Notes: generated by a model not told the origin, from the letters alone. A stretch of DNA of 60,692 nucleotides from Lingula anatina (GCF_001039355.2 NW_019776187.1:1724-62415), one strand, 5' to 3'. Numbered from the stretch's first letter, positions 40,799-53,957 are shown. Translations and numbers: made by a program.

Positions 40799-42291
40799 TC
40801 ACTCCATTTTAGTAACGGGAAAAGAGAGTCTGTCCATCAGGTCATCTATCCTGTCCTGTAACAATGGTATAATATCTGCTGAGAGGAAGAGGTGGGTCTC
40901 ATCTAGATCCTGGATTACAAACTTTCTTCCAAGATCATTGTTCTCATCCAGCTGAAGAAGAAACTGTTTCATTGCTGGATCACTGAAATATTGAGAAAAA
41001 CAGTGTTACTAATATGGTTTAAGTTGGAACAAACATGAAATTATTGGCACACCCAAGGACTTCAATGTGCACATCCTAGGCAAAATCTGCACTATTTATC
41101 GGGTACTGTTTCAGAATCGAGTCCTCTTTCTATGTGCACAAAAACAAGCACCAGCTGTTCAAATATTCAAAAGCTCTTGTCACATTTACATGCCATTCAG
41201 GATAAAGAATGATGAAAAGTTTTAAATATTCTTCCCAAGTTATCATGCAGAGGCAGAAATCCAATACAGGTTTTCAAAAAGCTGGAAAGGAAGGCTTTCA
41301 TGTACATGTACTGGTAAGTTGCCTGTACCCATATATCTAAGACCATTTTAGACTTCAACTGCACAGAGGCAATATGTGCTTGTCTCACATCATTCTTTTC
41401 TGGTGTGAGTATTATAAATTAATTTAGTATTTACAAAAGTTAATTTACTAAATTAATTATAAAAACTTATACATATATGATCACAGTTGTTTTTTTTTTC
41501 TTTTTTTTTTTTTTCAATATATCTATCCAGTTCTTTATTAAAGTATGTATGGTGGTTGACTTATGAGGTTGGCAAATCCTTAAATTATAATTTTCTTCAG
41601 CAAAGGGTGCCAAGACAAAATATATGGAATTGTTTTTCACCAGCATGTCAGATTTCCGAGAAAATTGGGGGCATTGTTTATTTTGTGATTTTCTGTTACC
41701 TCCCTCCCCCTCTTGCCCCCCATTCAGCTAATGTTAGGAGGTCAAGTTCTATTGCATTTGCTTTGGAAGAAACATTGTATCAATTTGAACTACTAGTAGT
41801 GTTTTCAATATTGCATGCTTCTGTGGCCCAAAATTCATTCACTTTGCCTGCTTAATTTGCATGAACATTACTCGGCTTGGAAAAACCAAAGCAGCATGTG
41901 TGTTCATGCCTAACTCCCTTACTTATTGTGTGGCAAATTTGAAGATCCTTTGGCATCATTTAGGGGAGAGAATCAAGTGGTGACTCATTTTTGAATGTGG
42001 TGGCTGAATAAAATGACAGATATGGTGGAACTAAAACTAGAATAACTTTTGGTCTAATTGGGATAGCTAAAAAAATTACGGTTTATTCATACTCAGATAT
42101 TGTCCTGTCTGTGTACCAAATTTCAAGTCTCCAGTTTAATAAGAAAAAGAAATCACGTGTGATCTCTAGGCTCTACTGCTAGTCTACTTCAGTACTGATA
42201 CAATCCGCACCATCAGTTGTTTTAAATGTGAATCTTTTAGGTTACATTACACTTACCATTCTACTAGTACGCCTTTCATGACGTTCACCAT
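40799..42291 (-). CDS. GTF2H5: TFIIH core subunit TTDA/TFB5
   Basis: Two exons, 42257-42291 and 40799-40982, join at phase 2 to 72 aa; the human protein is 71 aa. Recognisable stretches are [37 protein letters not shown] and [22 protein letters not shown]2H5 stabilises TFIIH and stimulates the XPB (p52-bound) ATPase in nucleotide excision repair; it acts in the nucleus. The gene is far too small to be visible as one long ORF: exon 1 has only 35 coding bases. The 1.27-kb intron has no other gene; a short ORF at 41487-41855 in it is not recognised. Confidence 0.95.
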
Positions 42292-43299
42292 CTTGACAGA
42301 TAAGTAAGACAACTTTTAGAAAGAAAGGGAAATCAGCAAGCAGGGCAAGACGTGCTCTTCGTGAAGAAAAGATAGGAAATAACTGATACACTGCTTTCAT
42401 TACTTGTTCTGTAGATGTCAGCACAAACAAGATAACCCAAATAATAGACCTCTCGCCTGTACACCACACGCACCTAAAACTTAAGCTGACGGATACTTCC
42501 AAATATTTATCCATAACTGTAATCATTCCTCATTTCATTCACAAGTTTGATAGTTACCGCAATGATATATAAACATTGTGTTTATACACGTGCAAAAGTG
42601 ACTCTAGGCACGCTGACATGCCGCATATGGCAGTTTTTTTCCGTGCCTTTTCCTTAGCAAAAGACAAATCTGGAGAAATGGAACCCGTTAACTTTGGTTT
42701 TAAATATTTTTTAGTTTTGTTTGATGGAGGCACCCATAAAGGCCCTGTAAGGCCATTTACAAAAATGTTAAAAAAAGGCATACCCACGCACGCGTACACA
42801 CTAGGCCTACAACTCTCGTAGGCCTATCTTTTTCTCCCTTTGATGTATCTTGATGATTTCAGGTAACAAATTTTGTCGGATTTGTGAAAAAAATTCAGAG
42901 TACAAAATTGTTTGTTATTTCAACAGGAGGCCCCATTAAATGGGATATGTGTTTTATTCTTCTATGTGCAATCCAGCCTCCCTCAGTTCTTCCATCGGGC
43001 GTTACAGGAGCAATTCTTATTAAGGCCCGTGTTAAACTTATAATGTTGTCTTCTCCGTGTGATTTTTCCCACACTAGAACTGTGATATAGTCAAAACAAA
43101 ATGGTTGATATGACACATCAATGAAACATTGGCAAATCTTGTCAGAATTTATGCCAAGAAACCTTTGTCTAAGCAGAGACACTCAGACAGAGTAGAGTAT
43201 TTAACTGCAAATCATGTTGATGCTGCTGCAGAGATAACTTTTTCTCGAGACAGAAAAAGCACCACACTTTGGAGTTTGGGTTTTCTGCTACTCGAAAAC
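42292..43299. other. divergent intergenic region between GTF2H5 and SMS
   Basis: About 1 kb separates the two divergent starts. Overlapping ORFs on both strands (42554-42821, 42884-43182) show no known protein. An in-frame ATG at 43129 lies upstream of the SMS start that I prefer. Confidence 0.45.
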
Positions 43300-46200
43300 A
43301 TGACTGCCAACACGATCATCATGTGCTTCAAAGTGACAGCCAGCTACGTTAGCGACCCAGGTAAAAAGGACACTATTGCTACTTGCCTCGAATTCCAATG
43401 CTGACGATTCAAATTGATTTTTTATACGTCGGCTATTATTTTATGTAGAGAGGATAAAAATAGTTGAATAGAGCAGTCTGAACTAATTTGTATTTCAGAC
43501 AGCCCTAAAGAATCAAGTCTGAATAATCAGTTTTATTGCGTCCCTAATCACTGCTGTACTGATGTGGTACCCTCTAATATCAGGGGCTTCTAAAATAGAC
43601 AATCTATATACCTAGATCGATCTAAGAGGATCGATCCACGTCCAAGGGTTTCTCGCTAAATGTCTGGCAAGCCTACTGAAGCTGCTAAACGATAGTTAAT
43701 TACCCTCTAGCAGCTTCAGTGGGTGTGCCAGACATCTAAGCCGCTTAAGTTGATTGCAATTTAGCGAGAATAACCTTGGAGATAAATCGTCGTCCACAGT
43801 TAGTACGATAGGGTCTAGGAATGGTCCCATAGTATCCAAAATTTAAGTATGCAATACAAAAATTGCACCCTTGTGCACCCTGTGGATAGAGAGTACTGAT
43901 GGGGGTGCTACAAATTGATTATTTATACGCAAACTGTTTAAGTACGCAATGTTCAATTTTTGTTTCGAACAAATTCAATTTGAACTAGCATTTATATTTC
44001 AAGCATGATACTGAATTTGATGATATTTTTGTTACAAAAAAAAAAAAAAAAAAAAAAAAACACTGCCAATTACATTGCAGGAAAATTGCGTCCTGCAAAA
44101 AATAAACTATTCTTTGATTTTGTGTTTTAAATAAAGCTTTCCTAGTCAGTTTGAAGAAAATTGGAGAACTGACTTTGGGTGCACTTTCCTCAGAGCCCAC
44201 TCAGTTACAGGTAGATCAAGACAAACTTTTCATCTTCACTGGGACATCGGGAAGGTGAGAAGGCATGACCCGAAAACTATGAGAAGTGAAAATAAACTCA
44301 AACATTTATGGATGGATTTTGTTGAAATTTTCAGGAAAAGTCAGAATTTTAAAGTGATTGGACTTTGGTGGTGATCCGGATCACCGTCTGGATCCAGGAA
44401 TTTTAAAAATATTTTTCCAGTGCAAGCTAACTCCTATAATATAAAAAACGTACCTTATTAATTAACAGTGAAAATTAAGCTCATTAGCAGATCAACTTGT
44501 TCCCAATGCCCTCTGATTTTTTTTAACACGCATATTTCTTACTATATTTTATTAGTTGGTATTGGGATTAAGATGTTTCGTGTATTTGGCAACCATTGCT
44601 GTGAAACACTTTTCCTAAATCATTTATAAATAATCAAATATTTTGTATACTTTGTTTCGTGAAGGAAGGTAATCTACTTGACTAGAGTTACGTTCTATTA
44701 ATTCGTAAGAAAATTTGAAGAGATAGTTATTTAATTTAATTTTGCAGTCATGCCACCTTGAGAATATACTTCACTGGACTTGTTACGCTTGATGTTCAAC
44801 ACTATGGCAAGGGTGATGAGTATGAATGGAGCATGGGTAAATATAATATGGAGGTAAGGAATTCGCACCGAAAGACTGAAATTTTATAGTGGACTCTCAC
44901 CTATAATTAGCACACTTTCACGGTTTCCAATTAAGTAAGATGGTGATGACGAGCGAAGGGCATGTGATTTACAGCTAATGTTTTGAAAATGAATAGCAGA
45001 GTCAAGACATGACGGACATGCCGTTCGCTGAAGGAGCCGCCTTGTCTGGAACCGTACAAATTTAGCAATGAGTAAAAATTACAAACAGGCACGAAATACG
45101 GACACCGTTGTATAATTTTAGGTTGGATAACGCATTTTCACTCTTTAATCTCAAACCAAGTCAAAGGATTCTTAACTTCTTAATCATATTAACTAACAAG
45201 ATGACTTGACCTCTTTAGACTTTACGTATTATGAAGAATGACAAACAATAAACAAAGACATTACGTGAAGTTACCAAAAATGTTGGTAAAATTTTTAATG
45301 TCTGACAGCCTGTATGAGTATAGGCCTACATGTATATACCCGTATAAGCCATACGGATGGTTGTGGTCGTGCATGTATTCGGTGTATATATGCATACATG
45401 TATGTATGTTTCTGTGCGTGACATTTTTTCAAATGTCTTAAAATATTTCAGAGATGCCCGTTTAATTCAAGACCAGAGTTGTTTGTATAAAAACTTTTAT
45501 TTCTAGTAATTCTAATATCAATTTTATTTTATCTATTTATTTTATTTTTTTTGTTTAATTTGTATAGGCTATCAAGGAGTTAAAACGAAAAATAAAAGAT
45601 CAGTTTGGATCTCAGGTGGAATTTTTACACTGGTAGGTGGATAGATAAGAAAAATTCCTGTTTGCTGTGTTACGAATAAGGCTTTTATTCACTATATTTC
45701 AGTAAAGGATAATCGCAATGCAACAAAGCTATGACCCGATCTTTAGATTTTTCACACTACGGCATAAAGGGAAACCGACAACAAAAATGAGCAGAATATA
45801 TAAAATATCACTTTTGACTTTTCAGCCTGTATACCCCCGTTCGTCGTGGTGGTAAGGCGTGGCCTTATTATGTTACAGCAGATGAAAGACTGGTCGAGCC
45901 AGACTATGATAAAGTTGTTTATGAGACCAACTCTTCCTGGCAGAATATCAAGATCATGCACTCCAGAGAGCTTGGGAATGTTTTGGTCCTGGATGACGAT
46001 GTCAGTAAGTTGATGTCTGTAAGAAACAGCTGTCATAATATTAAAAATGTCTCCAACAAAGCTTCCTGTAGTGTTAAAAACCACGGGGACGCTTGGCCTA
46101 CAAGTATGAAGTCTATAAACAATGTTTTATAATATTTTAGATATTTTATAAACATAGATGACAGAAAGTACGCTATACGAGCACCGTGTTTCCAATAGCT

Positions 46201-49200
46201 ATATATTTAAGATTGGACAGATAACTCTACAGGCCCTATTGATGAAAATATTTTCTTGGTGGATTTTAGTGAATGCCGTTCTGACGGGAAGTCCAGGGTC
46301 CCATAGTCAGGCTATATAGTCGGAATATTGGGGTTAGTAATATGTACATGTATATGGGGCGAATGTGATCTGTACAAAGTAATGGGGAACAGACTATATA
46401 TAGGCCCTATGGTTCCTAGGGAACGACTATTCCTGTCACACCGGTAGTATAGATCGATATTTCAGCTTACTCAGTCATTTAAAACAAAAAGCCAATGATA
46501 CATGCATGTAATTATCAGTGAACTTTAAAAGCCTGAAATGTCTCTATCTCTGATTACGGAAAGCCATATTATTTATTCTATGTTTTCATAATAAAACTGT
46601 TACAGAATGTGTGAAATGTGTCCAGTTGTCTAATTTCAAGGTATTGGTGAGAGTGACTCAATCTACACACAGACCTTACTAGGCCTGGGAACGACAAAGC
46701 GTGAAAACTATGAAGGGAAAGAGATTCTGATTTTGGGAGGAGGGGACGGAGGAATCCTGCACGAGTTGTTGAAGGATAATCCAAAGTATGTTACCATGGC
46801 CGAGGTAAGTGAACAAGTTTCCAATGAACTGTCAGCTGTTAAATAATTACGACAAAAAAGTTGATACTGTGTTCATCACGAAAGTGAATGCCCATGACTA
46901 GTTTGTCAGTTAGATTACCATCTTAATCATGACGAGCAAGCTTGTTATAAGATTAAATGAAAATACTCTCTTGCTATGTAAATTATTATTTTGATGACCC
47001 TAGTTCTGAATAAAGCAAATGGCACTCATGTTTGTTTGAAATGATTTATAAATTATATAAATTGTCATTCAATATATGTTCAAGTATAAGTTGTATTCAC
47101 GATGTTAGGTTGATGAAGAGGTGATTAAAACGTGTCGTACTCACTTGCGAAGCGTATGTGGTGACAGCATGGATAATTTTGAGGGGCCCAACTATAAGGT
47201 AAGTGTAGCATCCAGGCTAATGTGAAAAATAAAACCAATGTGAGAAACAAAACTATCACCTGCCATGCATACATCTACTTGTGTCTGTGTCGTTGTGGCT
47301 TAATGCTGAATTCATAATTACACAATAGGGCTACTATAAAGGGTATCACCAACGTGTGTGGACAATTAATGGGAATTTGTCAAAGAAATCTAATAGACTT
47401 TTTTATTTTCTGATACGTATACGAATACCTTACTCGTGAGTTTTTAGGCCGCCTTCAATTGACTGTTTATAGATCATAATTGGTGACGGTATCCAAGTGA
47501 TGAAGGAAAGCCTAGAGCAGGAAAAGAAGTTTGACTATATCATCAATGACATAAGTGAATTCGCAGTAGATATAGAAAACAAATACGGTGAGAATAGATT
47601 AATTAGGTATTAATTAACCAGATCTTAACAATAAACAAAAATATAATCAGATTCAAAAGCGCATGTTCTCTAATCTGAAATTCTTCTAAAGTTCTGTCTC
47701 CATCGACTTAAGGTTTGTGTCTTGCTGCTCAAAGTGGGTGAGTTTTCAACGGTCTCGAATTCAATCTTCTGTTGATCAACGAAATGGCGAGGTTAGAATG
47801 GCATAATATTTTTCCCAATTTTATCTCGGTTTGAATTTTATTCTAATTCTTAGGTTTTGCGTACAGTTTTAAAACTACTCACTTGGTGATGGAGCTGGCT
47901 CTGAAGTTGCTTAAACCTGGAGGAAAACTTTTGGCAAGGGTGGGTGCTAATTAAGTTCTTACCTTGCGTATTGTCATAGTTCAACCTGTGTAATTTCAAT
48001 AGTCCATTTTATTTTATATTTTTTTATTTTTAAATACCAAGTTTATAATATTTGACCTCCGATTTAATGCTGGAAATTTAGCATAACATTCTGGCATACT
48101 GAAAAGCGATCTGTTAATAGTTCAGGTATATCTTCGTTAAAGGTAAAAGGTGTGAATTACAGAGTGAGGTACTCCATGAAAAAGACTGGTTGTTCTTTCT
48201 ATATTTCTTAATGTCCTTGTAAACTTTATTTTTCATGTTCATTTACTGAAGCACTGTGCGTCCTCTTACGTAACTAACCCCTCCGTCGCGTTATAAATGG
48301 TCTCTCGTGAATTACAAATCATTTAAATATGACATATTTTAAGTAATGTCATACACACAATGGACAATAGAAGTGCCACCCCCTGAATCAGAGTAAACAA
48401 ATTACATGTAGGTAGATCTTGAGTAGTTATAATGCCTAGTCTACTTATTATGTGACTAGTGAGTATAAAAGCGCTGTACCATGGAATTGTATTTTTGGTC
48501 TTTTTGTGAAATTTGATGTTAATAAAATGATACCAGGAGCATATCATTCCACAGTCATTTATCTCCGCCCAAAGTATTGGTTCAGTAGGGGTGACACTTC
48601 TATTGTCCAGTGTGTGTATTTATCATTTGCAACACTAGCTTCATCTTGGTACGAAATTAGTCTCTTACACCACCAAGATACCGGTATGTCATACTGTTTT
48701 GGAAAGCCGATTTGTATTTATTTAAAAATAACCATGGATATACCATTCCCAGTCTTCTGATAAAAAAAAAAAAGCTACACATTCTTAGCGTGCGTTCACA
48801 ATTAATCCATCCTACTAGTTACTGCGCACGAACTCCACGGGGATTCTCACTAAATGCAAAAAAAGATAATAATAACAATTATAATAAATTAATTAATAAA
48901 TAATAATAATAAATAAATAAATAAAAATAATAGTTAAACACGCCTCCTCTCGCGTTAAAAGTAGAATACAGAAAAGCTGGTGATTACTACGAATACGATG
49001 GATACAATTAAGTGCCCAGCAACTATAGTACGACAGATTCATTGTGAACGCACCCTTAGTGACATGTTTCTTATTCTCTGTAGGGAGACTGCGCAAGTGC
49101 AAAGAATTACCACTCTCAGTTGGAGGAAGATGTTGCCAAACTTGGAGTTCGGTTCAACCGTAGAAGCGCATATGTGCCATCTTTTCGCGAAACGTATCCT

Positions 49201-49209
49201 TTCGTCTAG
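43300..49209 (+). CDS. SMS: Spermine synthase
   Basis: Ten exons give 366 aa, equal to human SMS: 43300-43360, 44146-44254, 44748-44853, 45568-45632, 45826-46004, 46641-46804, 47109-47198, 47473-47587, 47854-47939, 49084-49209. The first four encode the N-terminal dimerisation domain (ATLRIYFTGLVTLDVQHYG). The catalytic part has RGGKAWPYYVTADERL, NIKIMHSRELGNVLVLDDDV, the aminopropyltransferase signature with ILILGGGDGGIL, and FDYIINDISEF, whose Asp is the likely catalytic one. The enzyme transfers an aminopropyl group from decarboxylated S-adenosylmethionine to spermidine in the cytosol. The C-terminus stops at VPSFRETYPFV, shorter than the vertebrate end, with the length balanced elsewhere. 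The start is uncertain: the ATG at 43300 fits the family N-terminus, but an upstream ATG at 43129 is in frame. Confidence 0.93.
43585..43830. mobile_element. foldback MITE, GATCGATC family, copy 2, in SMS intron 1
   Basis: CTAGATCGATC and GATCGATCC lie near the left end. Inner arms GTCTGGCAAGCCTACTGAAG and CTTCAGTGGGTGTGCCAGAC pair, as do TTCTCGCTAAAT and ATTTAGCGAGAA. The loop holds GTTAATTACCCTC, as in the copy at 53958-54182. The right end has GGAATGGTCCC. Confidence 0.7.
44280..44420. repeat. dispersed repeat with GATCCGGATC core
   Basis: The DNA reads TTTGGTGGTGATCCGGATCA followed by CTGGATCCAGGAATTTT, after a TTGTTGAAATTTTCAGGAAA lead. I know this as a recurring style of interspersed repeat in aquatic animals, but its class cannot be fixed here. 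It lies in SMS intron 2. Confidence 0.45.
46272..46445. mobile_element. MITE-like GTGTGACAGGAATGG family, copy 2 (reverse)
   Basis: The right end ATTCCTGTCACACCGGT is the reverse complement of the family's left end. Inside are GTACAAAGTAATGGGG and GGTTCCTAGGGAA. It lies in SMS intron 5. Confidence 0.7.
48786..49059. mobile_element. foldback element abutting SMS exon 10
   Basis: The left end GTGCGTTCACAAT and right end ATTGTGAACGCAC are perfect reverse complements and pair imperfectly for about 45 bp in total. The interior contains AATAAT/AAATA low-complexity DNA. The right end stops about 25 bp before the exon 10 acceptor. Confidence 0.65.
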
Positions 49210-49286
49210 GTCACAAGCCACAGTGTTAAACGCCAGTAGAGTAGGCAGCGTTGACAGAAACTGACAACAATATTATTAGTTTATTT

Positions 49287-49292
49287 AATAAA
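49287..49292 (+). terminator. candidate SMS polyadenylation signal
   Basis: AATAAA about 80 bp beyond the SMS stop at 49207-49209. Confidence 0.55.
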
Positions 49293-49424
49293 CTGGTCAT
49301 ACACGACTGTAGCAAAATGGGTTTGTTCGACGGGATTAGGGAATCAAACAAAAAAATTACTTATTCAGTTAATTGGTCTTATCATTGTCATTGTGCGTTG
49401 TTAGATAAATCTGCACCAAAAGTG

Positions 49425-49930
49425 ATTTGTACCCAAAACAGATATGTAACGTCAATATATAGCTGTATATTTATGTATTTTTGATTGACTTAATTAAATC
49501 CCTAGATATTGCTTTGATGAAATCTGGAGGGACTGAGCGAGATTCGGACTAAAATGTCAACAAATGGAAGAACGGAAGATGTATCTTGTAAATAAGTCTA
49601 TACTATACAACTTTTAGCTACGCTTGTTATCGTGGATGACCCAGGCTGGTTAAAGCGCTTCATACAGACTGTCCTTCGACTGAGAAATGTTTTGGATCAC
49701 ACAAAAGTATTCTTGATTCTATTCACACAAAAAAATTATCGTTTCGTAAATAAAAAAAATAATAATGCACCATAAAACGTACCAACAGTACGTACATACG
49801 TAATACAATATTGCAAGTTGCTGCCGTCATACGTGCAGCAGTACTCTGCTGAGGGAGAGGCCCGATATGAGTTGTCTTAAAGGACGATAATCATATAAAA
49901 ATCCATTTCTCGAATTCTGAAGATCCAGTC
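49425..49930. repeat. paralogous non-coding segment, copy 1
   Basis: It aligns with 57515-58110 through the words ACCCAAAACAGA, GATGAAATCTGGAGGGA, CAACAAATGGAAGA, TGGATGA, AAAGCGCTTCA, CTGCCGT and CAATATGG/CGATATGA in the same order. It has no ORF and starts soon after the SMS polyadenylation signal. Confidence 0.7.
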
Positions 49931-51170
49931 CTTAATCTATACACTACAGTTATGTTTTAATCGATCCCCGTCATTTAAAAATTATAAAAACAATCTATTA
50001 GTAGACAAAAAGCGTTTTAGTAAACCTCACCTCAATATGCATAAACGAAGCAACAGATCTGGGTCACGTGGTACTGTGACGACAATCACGATAAAGGTCT
50101 ATGAGACTCAACTGAGCTGCATGGTGCATGCATGGAGAAGTTAGGAAAGTTGTGTTGAACGGAGTTGAGGAATTTTCGTTTTGCCTCGGTGTGTTGCCGT
50201 GGGATTCACCAAAATTGCAGCTCTCTTTGACAATCTTTCTTTGTCTGTGACGGTCTTCCGTTACTTACTAACTTCGGTGACAATAGTTGCGATGCTCTAG
50301 ATCAAGGTCACCTCTACAGGTGGTTTAGATCAGATCAAGAGCTGGTAGTCTTTCAGATTAACTGTCATCAGTTGGCAAACTTACTGATTGCTGATGCATT
50401 TTAAATGCATTGTAGTTGACCAAAAGCTCGTTTACAACAAACCTGTTAATTATGCACCGCTGCACTTCCCAACCCAGGTAATAACAGGTATCAAAATCGT
50501 CTTGGTGGGCTTTCATATTTTTCAAAATATCTCATTTATTTCATGGGGTGATTTTATTGGTATTTGTAAATGACGTTTAATATCAATATTTAAACAATTG
50601 AGTTCAAACACCGTCGCGAACATTAATAAGAGTAATTGCTCTCAGGGTAACTTGAAGCATGCGTATGCCCAGGCATTACTTCCGTGGAAGAAAACGTGTT
50701 GAAGAACAAACAGAAAAAAAGAGCCGTATATTAAAGAAAAAAATAGGAACTTATGTAATAAAATGGTTCGTAATCCTAATTCGTTTATGCTTTGAGGATT
50801 TGTTTCTGAATGTTATTCCATCTAAATTATAAAATAATTTAAAAGATTTATCATTTTATACCTTGAAATACAAGTTCTGTGTCTGTACACAAAACTTTTT
50901 GCAAATTTGTATGCTTTGTCAAACCCAAAAACATGTAGCAGATCAAGGTAAAAGAGCATTGTTTGCTATAAGTAGCATGGGAAAAATCATTACTTGAATG
51001 TTTACTAAATGTGCAGNGGGGGGGGGGGGGGGGGAGGAAGGGAGAAGACAGTGCCCACATTCTATGTGCTCCCCCCCCCCCCGTGCCCACCACGACGGTC
51101 ACGATCACAAACACTTATACAACACCATTGACCTGAGTGCGCTATTGTTAAATGTGTGGCAAAATGGCAA
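49931..51170. other. intergenic DNA without recognised gene
   Basis: AT-rich sequence with no coding signal that I recognise. A G-run with an N at 51017 is followed by a C-run at 51071, which could form a local hairpin and a sequencing difficulty. Confidence 0.5.
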
Positions 51171-51266
51171 TTTGAACTGACGCAGTAGTCCTTGATATTA
51201 ACCTGTCCATTGCGTAAATAACTTTACTTAGGTACAGTGTAGGTAGCACAAACACATTCCGCAAAT

Positions 51267-52568
51267 GTGTTTGTACTTTTAAAGGAATGCGCAGCCCAGC
51301 TTTCAGATGTGTTCGCGGAAATATTCAACTGGTCAATTGAAATGTGCAGAGTGCCTGAAATATGGAAGACAGCAACCATCATACCTGTGCCAAAAAGTAA
51401 AACTGTAGAGAATTTAAATGATCTCCGTCCTGTTGCTTTGACACCGGTGCCTATGAAGATATTCGAAAAACTTGTTTTGTCTTTTATTAAAACTTAAGTG
51501 CCAAATAGCTTTGATCCACTCCAATTTGCCTACCGCAGTAACAGAAGTGTAGACGATGCTCTTTCTATGCATTTGCACAAAGTTCTCGAACATCTCGATT
51601 GTAAAAATGCCTATGTTAGAATTTTATTTGTTGACTATAGCTCAGCATTTAATACTATTGTACCAAGCAAATTGTATTTTAAACTTTTGGATGATCTTAA
51701 TTTTCCACCAGCACCCTGCGATTGGATTTTAGATTTTCTTTTAAACAGAAAACAGTCAGTAAAAGTCGGTTTTAACTTCTCGGACACTATAGTTTTAAAC
51801 ACTGGCACACCCCAGGGCTGCGTCTTATCACCTTGTTTATATACGTTATTCACCCACGACTGTGTGGCGAGGGAGGAAAATACATTTTTAATGAAGTTTG
51901 CCGATGACACAACTTTAGTCGGCTTGATACACCATAATGATGAGATATGGTCATACAGGCAGTCGGTTACAAGTTTAGTAAATTGGTGCACAGACAATGA
52001 CTTGATATTTAATGTGAGCAAAACAAAAGAAATGATCATAGACTTCAGAAGAAATCAGATAAGTAAAAATCCCTTGGAAGTTAACGGTGAAGCGGACGAA
52101 CAGGTTTCTACTTATAAATTACTAGGGGTTCAGCTGAATAATAGGTTAACCTGGGGCGATAACATCACGAAGCTATTGAAAAAGGCACGTCAACGAATGT
52201 ATTTCATAAGGAAATTGATGCTTTTACCAGAAATGTGTTTATTTTAACGAACTTTTGCAGAGAGTATTTTAACTTATTCAGTAACTGTTTGGTATGGACG
52301 TGCAACTGTGGAGGAGAGGAACAAGTTGGAAAAGATCGTCGAAACTGCAGGGATTGTAATTGGAACAGATCTAACTCCCGTCCATACTATATATCTAGAC
52401 AGGACTAAAAAGAAAACATTATCAATAATGACAGACAGTTCCCATCCAGCCCATACCCTTTTTAAGTTTTTACCTAGCAATTCGAGACTCTTAGCTTTTA
52501 AGGGTAGTAAGCGATTTTTAAATAGCTTTTATCCTTCGGCAGTAACTATTTTTAACTCTAACATGTAA
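51267..52568 (+). pseudogene. CR1/L2-like non-LTR retrotransposon, reverse transcriptase with two in-frame TAA codons
   Basis: One reading frame runs the whole length, broken only by TAA at 51495-51497 and 52245-52247. RT blocks in order: WKTATIIPVPK, DLRPVALTPVPMKIFEKL, FAYRSNRSVDDAL, FVDYSSAFNTIVP, NTGTPQGCVLSPCLYTLF, KFADDTTLVGLI, NVSKTKEMIIDFR, YKLLGVQLNNRLTW, then a tail with ILTYSVTVWYGRAT, DSSHPAHTLFKFLPS and SFYPSAVTIFN. The catalytic Asp pair is present as FADD. The endonuclease domain is absent, as expected for 5' truncation. An AAT/ATT repeat tract (about 52655-52682) lies near the 3' end. The YSSAFNTI and C-terminal HPAH blocks suggest the CR1/L2 group. The intact frame implies recent insertion. 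Confidence 0.88.
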
Positions 52569-52682
52569 TTTTAATTTTAATTCTTTATATTTCAATGGCG
52601 CTACTACAGGGCAAAAGATTCCCGATTTTATACATTTGTATTTTATTGGCTTAATAAATAATAATAATTATTATTATTATAA

Positions 52683-53440
52683 ATGTTTATATAATAACAT
52701 TTTTAAAAGGACCGAAAATGTTTTTTTCTCACTTTTATTCATTTGGGCTTAGAAATATTTTAAAACATCACGATGAAACATTCCTTAGAACTTTATAATG
52801 GCATCGATAACATCTTCAAAATGTTTTTTTTTTTTTTTTTTTTGGCTCATATTTGTGTAATTAAGTTATAGTCTAGAAATAAGAACATCTTTCATGAATT
52901 ATCTTGCTTATTGTTTTAAAACACACTATTTGCTTTTAAGGGGTTATACCGGGGTACGTTTTACCCTTAACCAGGACCACAGATTGATTTTTCACTAGAT
53001 AATCACAGATACTCAGTAGTTTGGCTGGCTAATTTTGTGCACTGTGCTCTGTCCAGTAATAATTTTCGCACAAAATTGACGTCATAACTCAGCTGGTCAC
53101 TGGCAGTGAGTACAGGTCCCTTTTGCTTTTAGCTTTATACGTACCTTAACATCTAAAATTGATAGCCATCTTTACATTCAAAAACAAACTAGAGATGACC
53201 GTTGGACAAAGGAAACTATTTATTCCTCCAATGCGGTCGGGACCGTCCCGAGTTCTAAAGACGATCCCGCAGAGTTAATGATGTAATTATAAGCAATTTA
53301 CTTCTGGCGGGCAACCGGCGCGCAAACTTGCAGCACTGAATCCGCGTTAGAGACATTATCTCTCTCATCTACAAACACATTCTCCTCCATGCTTTTTGGT
53401 AACCACCGATACTTATTTGTCAAAATTTCTGCTATGGTTA
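52683..53440. other. intergenic DNA without recognised gene
   Basis: AT-rich DNA with a T-run at about 52827-52843. I see no coding, RNA or repeat signature strong enough to call. Confidence 0.45.
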
Positions 53441-53601
53441 CAGGTGTAACAGGAATGGTAGTCCGCTGGGAACCGTAGTCCGTCTCCCATTACTTTGTAC
53501 AGGTGACAGACGTCCCTCAATACTCCGACTAACCCTAACCTCTACTAATCATATGGAACCCCGGACTTCCATTCCTAGGACTACAATTTTCGTCACACCG
53601 G
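53441..53601. mobile_element. MITE-like GTGTGACAGGAATGG family, copy 3
   Basis: The most complete copy. The left end CAGGTGTAACAGGAATGGTA and right end GGACTTCCATTCC...CGTCACACCGG pair. The core has CCCATTACTTTGTACAGGTG and CTAACCCTAACCTC. Confidence 0.78.
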
Positions 53602-53957
53602 TTTCTCATTGAGCTAAAATTAACCCTGTCCACTATCGCAACGCCATGTTCCCCCGTTGTGGGGCATGGACAAAATGTTCAGAGAGAAGTCCATCGCATC
53701 ATAATTGTCTCTCATTATTTAAAGTTATGTAATGATTATCACTTGCGCCACTACACTAGTTTCATCTTCTGACGAAATCCACCTCTTGTAGGCCTTGTTC
53801 ATATTCTCCATAAGGAAATTGCAATGTGGGCAAGTGAGTCCTTGTTATGTCGACACTCTTGTAGCGGTACTACATGTAAGAACCATGCCTCGGTTTACGT
53901 GCTGTGTCTCCCACTGCGATAATAACAATACGCGAGAAAGACACTTTGAAATATGTT

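Noticed and set aside
41487-41855. 122-codon ORF in the GTF2H5 intron
   Set aside because: It starts in a T-rich low-complexity run, has no recognisable motif and shows no splice partners. It is probably chance.
43129-43299. Upstream in-frame extension of SMS exon 1
   Set aside because: The residues do not resemble the SMS N-terminus, while the ATG at 43300 does and gives the exact family length. It is kept as an alternative start only.
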